Assembly (NCBI GenBank): GCA_903813345.2 | Contig: CAIIXF020000012.1 | Span: 2,833,318-2,897,317, forward strand | Origin: Owenia fusiformis | Taxonomy: Eukaryota > Annelida > Polychaeta > Sabellida > Oweniidae | Reading direction: 5' to 3' | DNA length: 64,000 bases | Position numbers and translations under genes: made by a program | Shown here: positions 45,901 to 47,323 of the stretch, one piece after another | How positions within the stretch are numbered: the stretch's first letter is position 1 | How the letters are laid out: the number at the start of each line of letters is the position of its first letter | Notes under the pieces: model-generated | Told to the model about the DNA's origin: nothing | Databases searched by the model: none | Seen by the model: the letters and a program-made list of their open reading frames with translations, nothing else

Positions 45901-47323
45901 TTGGCAACCTTTGCTCCCCCATTGAACTACGTGTTAAAGCCTCTTTACGTTTGAATTTTTATTTACTTAACCTGCTGTGAAAATACTTATACTATTCATG
46001 GAAACGTTATTTGACTTTATTTCCAATACCTCCAAATTTTCTCAATTTTTTCCTCAATTACAAAAGGTCGAAAATTGATGATAAATTTGATGAATTTGTG
46101 AAAATCGTTATTAGAGTTAGCCGGACAGGTGGATAGTTCGATAGGATACAATAATCTTACCTAAAGTATTCCCAAGCCACTACGTAACCGGCACATGCGA
46201 ATGTGTTGTCCGTCATCAAATGGGCCCAGTTGCCCCCTCTACGTGGAAGATCTGTGGGATTTCTACCAATCACCTTTGGACAGGTCTCTGGAGTGGAACA
46301 GAAATTTAATTATGAATTCTAAGAAGAATGACTGAAGAAATCATTACTCTCAAAATATTTGGTGTTACTGTAAATACTGTCTGGTATTTCATAATACATA
46401 TGTTTTGAACATATATACAGTTTGGAACAAAACAAATGACAGGTGGATTTTCTATCACCATATCCAAACCATAGTGTTTTGAAAGCCCAATAGTCTCAAA
46501 TATTGTCTAGATACATATCCCTTAAAATTTGTATATTTTACATTTTGTATACTGTCATCCACTGATGCACGACCTCTTGAAAAATTCTCTTATTTTTAAC
46601 ATTGGAAATCCTCACTTCAGCAAATCCATGTGTCATTATTTTTGTTCCAAACTGTAGGTCTACATCTACAAATTGATCTACTTAGCAAGTCACAGTGATA
46701 ATGTCCAAATAGTGACTGTCATTGGGGGCAAAGGGTAAATTATTTCCCCGAGGGAATATCCTCAAAAATGTTCTATTTCCGAAGCCGCATACAAATAGTA
46801 ATTCTATATTATGGCACGTGACCATGATTGACCAATCAAGATTAGTGTTACATATTTGGTAAATAATAATAAAATATATCACCCATTTTTATTTGCTATG
46901 TAGGCTTACTTTGTAAACAACACCCTGGAATGCTATAAAGATGTAGAACTGGTGACGTGTACTGTATACCAGAATTACACTTTTTTATTTGGCGCCCATC
47001 TACACTGCACTCTGCTATACCTTGCATTTGGTGTTCATGAGCAACCCATTTGGCTTATTAGTAATGATTATGTATTTGTTTTTATTTGTCTGTTCCTTAT
47101 TAATGGTTTATCGGTTGGATGTTAGACGTTACCAAGGCACTTTCAAAAGTATCTTAAACAATTCAATTAGACAAACAAAATATCTTATGCATTTCTAGGT
47201 GTTAGGTATAGTAGAGTGATCTAAAAAGTGCTAAAAACACGCACAATACTCACCTTCAAGTGAAGAATCCGTCGCTAGACTCAAATACAAAATTACAAGA
47301 CTAACATAATCTAAGTAATCCAT
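278..47323 (-). CDS. Polycystin-1-like receptor gene (multi-exon, 3' part beyond left edge)
   Basis: Gene-level entry joining the minus-strand exons listed separately. The membrane half is diagnostic of the polycystin-1 family: a GAIN-like region, a first membrane segment ending in ARRLDKRE, a PLAT domain with YTIHVFTGSKYKAGTDAN and LGDILYIRVWHDNSG, then SRFTRTQRLS and TFLYSLEWGSEKSGKWL. Polycystin-1 proteins are large 11-pass receptors that pair with TRPP channels; remaining helices would lie left of position 278. The ectodomain is unlike vertebrate PKD1: signal peptide, an unrecognised domain, four CBM14 modules, microexon linkers, two PAN/Apple domains and a Thr-rich stalk, all joined in phase. 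From the ATG at 47323 the exons sum to 4596 nt (1532 codons) with no stop. Family assignment is firm. Whether the CBM14 and 42-47 kb exons belong to the same transcript is inference from strand, order and phase; separate neighbouring genes are the alternative. Confidence 0.72.
1153..1307 (-). CDS. Receptor exon: second half of PLAT domain
   Basis: 155 nt, phase 0 to 2, with TTTTAG acceptor and GTAAGA donor. It encodes residues including FVFTTDRQLGDILYIRVW followed by HDNSGRDNHWYLERIVIQ. The LG.L..IR.WHDNSG core followed by a W-L-ER segment is the conserved second half of PLAT/LH2 domains in polycystin-1. In polycystins this cytosolic beta-sandwich lies between membrane segments 1 and 2. It joins in frame to the exon at 1952-2122 upstream and 278-932 downstream. 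Confidence 0.9.
1952..2122 (-). CDS. Receptor exon: first half of PLAT domain
   Basis: 171 nt, phase 0 to 0, bounded by TTTTTAG and GTGAGT. It encodes RQYRQLADNDSNDQFKYTIH, then VFTGSKYKAGTDANCFFQLY and GDMADSGPRKLTDGKVA. The Y.I.V.TG....AGT.A...F.L.G....S..R.L pattern is the N-terminal half of a PLAT domain, in the place expected directly after the first membrane segment of polycystin-1 proteins. Confidence 0.92.
2328..2561 (-). CDS. Receptor exon: degenerate GPS region and first membrane helix
   Basis: 234 nt, phase 0 to 0, acceptor TTTTCTAG, donor GTAAGT. It encodes a juxtamembrane stretch with KKNILFRSKFFGSF, then KLFVPPNTIDFISVFSDF, then a hydrophobic helix (VLVTIIILIVFYIILMIL) and the cytosolic stop-transfer ARRLDKREN. 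The VPPNTIDF motif and the helix plus ARRLD are hallmarks of the region following the GPS in polycystin-1 and PKD-REJ proteins. The canonical Cys-x-Cys-x-His-Leu-Thr is absent: the aligned positions read N-I-L-F-R-S-K. See findings. Confidence 0.88.
2990..3055 (-). repeat. SINE 3'-part fragment
   Basis: Read on the minus strand, this begins GGTGGACTGACTTTTTCACA and continues to a CCCTT block and a CTATGTTTC motif. The same order occurs directly after the tRNA-like region at about 50924-50975, so this is a body and tail fragment of the same SINE without its tRNA head. Confidence 0.6.
3082..3404. mobile_element. TIR element (MITE) with AGTACT-rich interior
   Basis: The left end reads ACACAAGGAGGTATGTCGAT; the reverse complement of the right end reads ACACAGTGAGATATGCCGAG. 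That gives an imperfect terminal inverted repeat with TA at both ends. The interior is built of alternating TAGTACT/AGTACTC words and is itself near-palindromic. No coding capacity. Non-autonomous, possibly TA-targeting. Confidence 0.6.
3474..3630. mobile_element. Snapback MITE
   Basis: Two arms of about 60 nt are nearly perfect reverse complements: the left contains TGATAGGCCATTCAATATGG and the right contains CCATATTGAATGGCCTATCA. They are separated by only a few tens of bases. No coding capacity. Confidence 0.75.
4084..4193 (-). CDS. Receptor exon: C-terminal GAIN-like segment
   Basis: 110 nt, phase 1 to 0, donor GTAAGG. It encodes (G)WNKTNLNSTMYDFGILAIE then PIQWDARENTWVAATSK. The order of a hydrophobic strand (FGILAIE) and two Trp-containing segments matches the region just N-terminal to the GPS in polycystin-1 proteins. 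The acceptor (TTGATTAAG) is weak, but it is the only choice that keeps phase with the upstream exon. Confidence 0.7.
4274..4754. mobile_element. TIR element of about 480 bp
   Basis: Begins ACCGGATTTTCTCGCATATA and ends TATATGCGAGAAAATCCGGT, a near-perfect 20-nt terminal inverted repeat. The interior repeats CCCATGGGCGTATAAG-type words. It lies in a receptor intron. The 95-aa reading frame overlapping 4557-4844 is fortuitous. Confidence 0.75.
4780..5512. repeat. Minisatellite (about 45-50 bp unit)
   Basis: About 16 copies of a unit containing AATAATCACATGATTAATGT and CATCATTGAAGAGAT. Early units are about 50 bp with an extra TTATCAT; later units are about 45 bp, and two sequence variants (GATCGTCC and GATTATAC) alternate. 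The array ends about 70 bp from the splice donor of the next exon (5582). Confidence 0.9.
5583..6066 (-). CDS. Receptor exon: GAIN-like extracellular domain
   Basis: 484 nt, phase 0 to 1, acceptor CCATTCAG and donor GTAAGA. It encodes 161 residues of mostly beta-strand character, including NCSTGSCNGADLPVIALAIF, RAVYSFPITTRTNAWFIGFN and GSMYVTIEANG. Its position between a Thr-rich stalk and the VPPNTIDF segment fits the GAIN domain of polycystin-1 proteins. Sequence resemblance alone is modest. Confidence 0.75.
6294..7252 (-). CDS. Receptor exon: Thr-rich mucin-like stalk
   Basis: 959 nt, phase 1 to 0, acceptor TGTTTCAG and donor GTAAGT. Roughly the first 220 residues are low-complexity repeats of the type TTTEPTTT / TTATEP, a probable heavily O-glycosylated stalk. 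The last 100 residues are ordinary sequence (for example ILEADTGFSVDISNRKIVTT) leading into the GAIN-like domain. The complementary strand is open for 262 codons (6490-7278), a Val-rich shadow of the ACA/ACT codons. Confidence 0.85.
7560..8200. repeat. Minisatellite (about 128-148 bp unit)
   Basis: Five diverged units carry GTAGATGATTTTGAAAAA (near 7622, 7763, 7911, 8039, 8168) and GGTCAATTTGAAGCAAGTTG. It lies in the intron between the stalk and second PAN exon. A related fragment (CAATTTGAAGCAAGTTGAAA) sits near 42030. Confidence 0.85.
8487..8768 (-). CDS. Receptor exon: PAN/Apple domain 2
   Basis: 282 nt, phase 1 to 1, acceptor TGTTTCAG, donor GTCAGT. It encodes (S)SGICEGKYIRWNVTRN and then TTKKVLYACFEDCLARKDCV, SVSYNQNKGRCFLFNE and DQYEYTCVD. 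The C..DC....C....Y....C.L.... arrangement is a PAN/Apple fold, a small disulphide-bonded module that binds protein or carbohydrate. It is a symmetric exon, hence removable or duplicable without a frameshift. Confidence 0.8.
9002..9226 (-). CDS. Receptor exon: PAN/Apple domain 1
   Basis: 225 nt, phase 1 to 1, acceptor ATTTCTAG, donor GTATGT. It encodes QQYQVMPNSCDNSTTPSKDL then ETQDNCIRTCNNADNCTAIE, IYKDRCRVFTISEED. The C.....L......C...C.....C.A.......C pattern fits PAN/Apple. It joins in frame to PAN 2 (split codon TCC). Confidence 0.78.
9230..11800. other. Long intron without recognisable genes
   Basis: AT-rich sequence between PAN 1 and the 11.9-kb signal exon. I see no module resembling the other exons. 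The 110-aa minus-strand frame at 10931-11263 is Lys/Ile-rich, lacks domain signatures and looks fortuitous. Confidence 0.4.
11808..11910 (-). CDS. Candidate alternative first exon: signal peptide
   Basis: ATG at 11910 opens a 34-codon frame: a short polar start (MEIFNSFITQGCLRSS), a hydrophobic core (LTGFFALCCLWQ) and AAGTGA before the splice donor GTACGT (last exon base 11808). A second donor, GTGCAT, would end the exon at 11814. Both give phase 1, matching the PAN 1 acceptor. It would start a receptor lacking all CBM14 modules. It could be the true start of a separate gene. Confidence 0.6.
12535..12628. repeat. Short tandem repeat, 33-bp unit x about 3
   Basis: The unit contains TTTTCAATCTGGAGTCTAAT followed by AATAAGAATACAG. 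There are nearly identical tandem copies. Confidence 0.85.
12716..12865 (+). pseudogene. Non-LTR retrotransposon reverse-transcriptase fragment
   Basis: The plus-strand translation includes VFVDFKQCFHKIDRAVWRKL and ITGKILNCIKN, followed by SNAKPC. It resembles the F.D..KAFD.V....L...L...GI.G..L..I...Y motif of LINE reverse transcriptases, with the catalytic-site neighbourhood and everything upstream missing. A decayed fragment. Confidence 0.65.
13040..13066 (-). CDS. Receptor microexon 3 (27 nt)
   Basis: Acceptor TTTTGTCAG, donor GTAATA, phase 1 to 1. It encodes (D)SSTFSTEN. It is near-identical in layout to the microexons at 20710 and 21516. Its last base is T instead of G, and it has the weakest donor of the three. 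Confidence 0.6.
13070..14550. other. Intron, no recognised content
   Basis: AT-rich DNA without convincing exons or clear TIRs. The region around 13197-13330 has short direct words shared with other introns but no boundaries I could define. Confidence 0.35.
14555..14725 (-). CDS. Receptor exon: CBM14 module 4
   Basis: 171 nt, phase 1 to 1, acceptor TTCCAG, donor GTACGT. It encodes VCPSPSAYVPHPTDCSSFYQ, CSDSIPSLEQCISGLHFSP and TLNTCDWPESAGCTAG. Six cysteines in the order C-C-C-C-C-C, with the aromatic FYQC motif and CDWP, identify a chitin-binding type-2 (peritrophin-A/CBM14) domain. Secreted or surface CBM14 domains bind chitin or related glycans. Confidence 0.88.
14990..15700. mobile_element. 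Possible TIR element
   Basis: Near the left end, GCAAAATATTTCCCATGATG lies opposite a right segment whose reverse complement reads TCAATATTTTCCCACTATGC. Both are followed inward by a GCGAAC/GCGAA word. It may be an old inverted-repeat element. The exact ends are unclear. Confidence 0.35.
15795..16498 (-). pseudogene. Non-LTR retrotransposon, C-terminal region, frameshifted
   Basis: Two adjacent minus-strand frames together look like the end of a LINE ORF2. The first (16498-16220) has LNWPKPETRRKFHRLTLMFK and VPSYVQNYL, typical of the thumb region after the RT. The second (16193-15795) has RSEEISLNWIRVNIFFQSYF and a zinc-knuckle-like CKCGFKNETSKHVIFNC. A frame change near 16200 and a G run at about 16315 interrupt it. 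Not functional here. Confidence 0.75.
17069..17239 (-). CDS. Receptor exon: CBM14 module 3
   Basis: 171 nt, phase 1 to 1, acceptor TTCCAG, donor GTACGTAC. It encodes VCPSPFANVPHPTDCSSFYQ, CSNSIPSLKQCISGLHFSP and TLNTCDWPASAGCSAG, a complete six-cysteine CBM14. It is closest to module 4, from which it differs at few codons, so the pair looks recently duplicated. Confidence 0.88.
17555..17755. mobile_element. Foldback element
   Basis: The left arm contains GGATATCCTATGATTTTGAG and GAATATCATCTACGAGGTGA; the right arm carries their reverse complements (TATCACCGAGTAGATT, AAAATCATAGGATG). The loop holds GAGAGCGAAGCGAACGAG. The ends resemble GTGTAGGATA. Confidence 0.6.
17822..17926. repeat. Three tandem near-palindromes
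   Basis: Three copies of a CGGAGTATATCGTCACGATA-TCCTCCG-type 27-nt inverted repeat lie within about 100 nt, separated by short spacers. Each could form a hairpin. Confidence 0.75.
18559..18625. mobile_element. End of a G-run TIR element
   Basis: CCAGGCCCGTAGCCAGAATT is followed by long G runs. The same CAGGCCCGTA start occurs at 24591 as one end of a larger element. No matching right end was found nearby, so this is probably a truncated copy. Confidence 0.45.
19599..20394. mobile_element. TIR element, copy 1 (CACCAAACTAGTT family)
   Basis: Begins TGACACCAAACTAGTTCTTA and ends ACTAGTTTGGTGTGA, flanked by TA on both sides. An internal copy of the terminus (TTTGGTGTGATAGC) near 20000 suggests a composite or dimeric structure. 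The interior is rich in GTTCGT/ACGTC words. There is no transposase. A second, inverted copy is at 59849. Confidence 0.75.
20710..20736 (-). CDS. Receptor microexon 2 (27 nt)
   Basis: Acceptor TTTTTCAG, donor GTATAG, phase 1 to 1. It encodes (D)ASTPSTEN(G). It is a Ser/Thr linker of nine residues, paralogous to the microexons at 21516 and 13040. Confidence 0.65.
21516..21542 (-). CDS. Receptor microexon 1 (27 nt)
   Basis: Acceptor TTTTTCAG, donor GTATAA, phase 1 to 1. It encodes (D)SSTSSTEN(G). The shared splice signals, exact length and conserved STEN end across three copies argue against chance. Confidence 0.65.
21580..22095. repeat. Tandem repeat, about 107-bp unit x 5
   Basis: Each unit contains TAGTTCAGTTATCCATGGGA, TGCTGTTCCCTCATCCTCCA and GTGAAAGAGGTGGAG. 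It lies just upstream (in receptor sense) of microexon 1. The last unit is most diverged. Confidence 0.9.
22100..22920. other. Intron, nothing recognised
   Basis: Unique-looking AT-rich sequence between the 107-bp repeat and CBM14 module 2. The small reading frames here show no domain features. Confidence 0.35.
22923..23093 (-). CDS. Receptor exon: CBM14 module 2
   Basis: 171 nt, phase 1 to 1, acceptor TTCTAG, donor GTACGT. It encodes VECPSPSAYVPHPTDCSSYY, HCSNSIPSLQQCISGLHFSP and TLNTCGWPASAGCSAG. All six cysteines are present; CDWP has become CGWP. Confidence 0.88.
23138..23182 (-). pseudogene. Fragment of a CBM14 exon
   Basis: About 40 bp (including GAAGACCCGATATACACTGC) repeats the central part of the adjacent CBM14 exons, without splice sites or the rest of the module. 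It is a remnant of duplication between modules 1 and 2. Confidence 0.65.
23538..23708 (-). CDS. Receptor exon: CBM14 module 1
   Basis: 171 nt, phase 1 to 1, acceptor TATTTCAG, donor GTACGTG. It encodes VTCPSPSANVPHPTDCGSFY, QCSESIPSLKQCTPGLHFSQ and TLNICDWPANAGCASEMG. It is the most diverged of the four but keeps six cysteines and the CDWP motif. It is the first CBM14 met by a transcript starting at 31.6 or 47.3 kb. Confidence 0.87.
24018..24420. mobile_element. Long foldback element
   Basis: Arms of about 140 nt: the left contains TTTCACTGCTTCATTTCGTC and CCATTGTGCAATAATATATG; the right contains their reverse complements in mirror order. The short loop encodes nothing recognisable, and small frames here are fortuitous. 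Confidence 0.8.
24591..26559. mobile_element. G-run TIR element with internal tandem repeats
   Basis: Starts CAGGCCCGTA and ends ACGGGCCTG, with GGGGTGCGG-type runs just inside both ends. This resembles hAT-like non-autonomous elements. The interior is about five diverged copies of a unit of about 350 bp containing AAAATTTTACAATTTTAAGA, TCTGGGCACTTTAAAAGTGT and blocks of GGGGGTGTCAAAGGGGG. No transposase was seen. Confidence 0.65.
26576..26900. repeat. Duplicated segment, copy A (pair with 38590)
   Basis: Contains GTCACGATACCATTGGTAAC, AATGAAAATGGTGGCATGGC and two tandem units with GACATGGCTAATTTATGATA. The same order occurs at about 38590-38945, with three units. Confidence 0.75.
26937..27357. 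repeat. Segment paralogous to 46680-47060
   Basis: Shares CCTTGCATTTGGTGTTCATG with about 47018 and, at 27236-27357, GATTAGTGTTACATATT and AATAATAATAAAATATATCA with 46840-46900. It is part of the duplicated block that also carries the signal-peptide exon at 31.6 kb, now split by a 4.1-kb element. Confidence 0.65.
27890..28307 (-). CDS. Unknown ORF inside the 4.1-kb transposon
   Basis: Minus-strand open frame preceded by a splice-acceptor-like CAATTACAG at 28308. The ATG at 28302 gives MPKAKDRGDKPNGPYMRKAL, then an acidic stretch (ELVDDEDLDVSREE) and FEIKEKIANFFMIGHIFMTK. The composition (charged N-terminus, amphipathic helices) looks protein-like, unlike the surrounding AT-rich frames. I do not recognise it. 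It could be an exon of a transposon protein or captured host sequence. Confidence 0.35.
28420..31140. other. Interior of the 4.1-kb element, no recognised genes
   Basis: AT-rich sequence with scattered short reading frames on both strands. None shows a DDE or DDD catalytic layout, a zinc-finger run or splice structure I would defend. Confidence 0.4.
31544..31613 (-). CDS. Signal-peptide exon, copy B
   Basis: ATG at 31613 opens MDYSDYVRLIILCLSLATES, then SLE and a split Gly/Val/Asp codon at the donor GTGAGT (31543). It is 70 nt and phase 1, a clear signal peptide (RLIILCLSLA core) with cleavage probably after the Ala-Thr-Glu region. It is paralogous to the exon at 47254-47323. Spliced to CBM14 module 1 it yields an in-frame receptor without the 42-46 kb domain. 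Confidence 0.7.
31614..33330. other. Upstream region of exon copy B; otherwise unassigned
   Basis: About the first 550 bases parallel 47324-47880 (for example TTGACCGTTTTCCCATGTAG and AATAAGCGTTTGAACA), so this is the possible 5' UTR and promoter of the duplicated exon. Beyond about 32200 I see nothing coding. CAGGGTGATCCCAAAAAGGT and CAGGGTCACCAAAAAAAGAA near 32897 and 33024 resemble TE ends. Confidence 0.45.
33340..34300. repeat. Left arm of a 4.7-kb inverted repeat, with 145-bp tandem units
   Basis: Six units of about 145 bp carry GTCATCACGATTCCAG, TTCACACATGTTACATGGTA and GCCATCTTGCATTCTGGC. The outer part (33340-33520) matches 37830-38030 inverted, so the two arms bracket 34.3-37.3 kb. 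A 97-aa frame here and its 77-aa partner at 37838 are the same non-receptor sequence in both arms. Confidence 0.8.
34594..34653. repeat. Element carrying ATGTCACCACCAC, interrupted by the L1-like insertion
   Basis: TTATGTCACCACCACTAGTG and a nearby GGGTGACATA also occur, slightly changed, at the right window edge (63940). The continuation of the sequence resumes at about 35919, after the LINE. Confidence 0.5.
34669..35903 (-). mobile_element. 5'-truncated L1-like LINE insertion
   Basis: Minus-strand frames (with frameshifts) give TMMFKFIWAKGKFKEEDLKK, ILVQGYDCGGLKMINCKDLH, ENGDGHWRAIPEYMYGKLGK, WNQLFKCTSDTGLLSIQWKI and LCKLCNEVDNIEHFF: the post-RT and C-terminal zinc-knuckle part of an L1-type ORF2. 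The plus-strand T run at 34669-34681 is its poly(A) tail. It is flanked by a perfect 15-bp duplication, CACTGTTCAGTAGTT (34654-34668 and 35904-35918). Truncated and frameshifted, so not active. Confidence 0.85.
35919..37270. other. Interior between the inverted arms
   Basis: AT-rich. A stretch at 36940-37020 (CACCATGTGTCACCCCATTG, TTTCTATCAATATAAAA) is a diverged copy of 37255-37320, so the interior contains relatives of the arms. No genes recognised. Confidence 0.4.
37280..38030. repeat. Right arm of the 4.7-kb inverted repeat
   Basis: Inverse of 33340-34300: four units of about 145 bp with AAGATGGCCGCCAGAATGCA and CCATGTAACATGTGTGAAAA, then the outer segment with CTTTTGCCCCTGTTTACATC. No coding role is evident. 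Confidence 0.8.
38060..38585. other. Unassigned intron sequence
   Basis: No exons or inverted repeats I can defend. It lies between the 4.7-kb inverted repeat and a duplicated segment. Confidence 0.35.
38590..38945. repeat. Duplicated segment, copy B (pair with 26576)
   Basis: Matches 26576-26900 (ACTAGTCACGATACCGTTGG, ATGAAAATGGTGGCATGG), with three tandem units of about 105 bp carrying GACATGGCTAATTTGTGATA. Confidence 0.75.
38996..39135. mobile_element. GC-rich MITE of the TAATGCC family (diverged)
   Basis: The left part (GGTCATATTTGCTCCGATTT, GGCGCCCGGGCGATTGAGTA) and right part (ATCGGCCGGGCGCCGG, GCAAATGTGACCC) are inverted and match the element at 39929-40075. Confidence 0.7.
39254..39930. 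mobile_element. GC-rich 0.68-kb TIR element
   Basis: Left end TAATTGCCTAGTCACATAGC followed by CCGGCCGATG; right end GCCCGGCTATGTGACTAGGC-like in inverse. The interior is densely built of CGGCCG, GAGCTC and CATCGGCCGG words, very unlike the AT-rich surroundings. Open frames on both strands (up to 136 codons) result from the GC content and are not called as genes. Confidence 0.7.
39929..40075. mobile_element. 147-bp palindromic GC-ended MITE
   Basis: TAATGCCTGGGTCACATTTG at the left and CAAATGTGACCAAGGCATTA at the right form a nearly complete palindrome with CGGGCGATTTTAG/CGATCGGCCGGGCGCC arms. It abuts the 0.68-kb relative, so one inserted next to the other. Confidence 0.85.
40478..41942. 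mobile_element. Outer TIR element (TACAGGGTGTCAAATAAG), host of a nested element
   Basis: Ends TACAGGGTGTCAAATAAGTC and GCGACTTATTTGACACCCTGTA are inverted and flanked by TA, as expected for Tc1/mariner-type insertion. A separate TIR element (40664-41531) is inserted inside. No transposase remains. Confidence 0.8.
40664..41531. mobile_element. Nested TIR element, CACTCCCCTCC family copy 1
   Basis: Starts CACTCCCCTCCATAAGTTTG and ends CAAACTTATGGAGGGGAGTA, TA at both flanks. Long arms (for example CGAAAATTGATGATAAATTT and its inverse) make most of it a foldback. Two further copies are at 42724 and 45884. Confidence 0.88.
42354..42611 (-). CDS. Receptor exon: unrecognised ectodomain, part 3
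   Basis: 258 nt, phase 1 to 1, acceptor GCCTCTAG, donor GTTAGT. It encodes (G)KIWYEVNPPIPVNESDFIG, then IHYDKYDLDGIVSDSRGNDG and STHALQGHLVAG. Beta-rich and secreted in character. It joins in frame to 44600-44700 upstream and can splice to any phase-1 module downstream. Confidence 0.72.
42724..43583. mobile_element. TIR element, CACTCCCCTCC family copy 2
   Basis: Starts CACTCCCCTCCATAAGTTTG and ends CAAACTTATGGAGGGGAGTG, TA flanks, colinear with copy 1 over its length with small indels. It lies about 110 bp upstream (receptor sense) of the exon at 42354-42611. Confidence 0.88.
43680..44285. repeat. Inverted pair of 20-bp minisatellites
   Basis: The left arm (about 43680-43900) repeats TAGACATTTCACCCC-type words; the right arm (about 44105-44285) repeats GTGAAACGTTCAAGGGG, its inverse. 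Between them is about 200 bp of ordinary AT-rich sequence. It could fold into a very large hairpin. Confidence 0.8.
44600..44700 (-). CDS. Receptor exon: unrecognised ectodomain, part 2
   Basis: 101 nt, phase 2 to 1, acceptor TATTTCAG, donor GTAAAT. It encodes (R)YRPTGTAYIGIWRIDNDN and KYTLIAKTALPPAAA. YIGIWR followed by a short loop and YTLI suggests consecutive beta-strands. No antisense frame competes. Confidence 0.72.
44705..45880. other. Intron, nothing recognised
   Basis: AT-rich sequence without defined repeats or exon-like modules. Confidence 0.35.
45884..46110. mobile_element. TIR element, CACTCCCCTCC family copy 3, truncated
   Basis: Starts CACTCCCCTCAATAAGTTTG after TA and follows copies 1 and 2 for about 220 bp. 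It then stops abruptly about 50 bp from the splice donor of the exon at 46161. Confidence 0.85.
46161..46287 (-). CDS. Receptor exon: unrecognised ectodomain, part 1
   Basis: 127 nt, phase 1 to 2, acceptor CACTCCAG, donor GTAAGA. It encodes (E)TCPKVIGRNPTDLPRRGG, NWAHLMTDNTFACAGYVVAW and EYFR. Spliced to the signal exon at 47254 it gives SSLEETCPKV. The pair of cysteines and the VVAWEYFR strand recur as a unit with parts 2 and 3, together about 161 residues. Confidence 0.72.
46680..47250. repeat. Duplicated block around the signal exon, copy A
   Basis: Paralogous in pieces to 26937-27357 and 31456-31543 (GATTAGTGTTACATATT; TTTTTTATTTGGCGCCCA). It lacks the 4.1-kb transposon present in the other copy. 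Confidence 0.65.
47254..47323 (-). CDS. Signal-peptide exon, copy A (most upstream start)
   Basis: ATG at 47323 opens MDYLDYVSLVILYLSLATDS, then SLE and a split codon at the donor GTGAGT (47253). It is 70 nt and phase 1. The hydrophobic core VSLVILYLSLA is a typical secretory signal. It joins in frame to the exon at 46161-46287. The flanking upstream DNA (TTGACCGTTTTCCCATGTAG) is shared with copy B. Confidence 0.75.
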
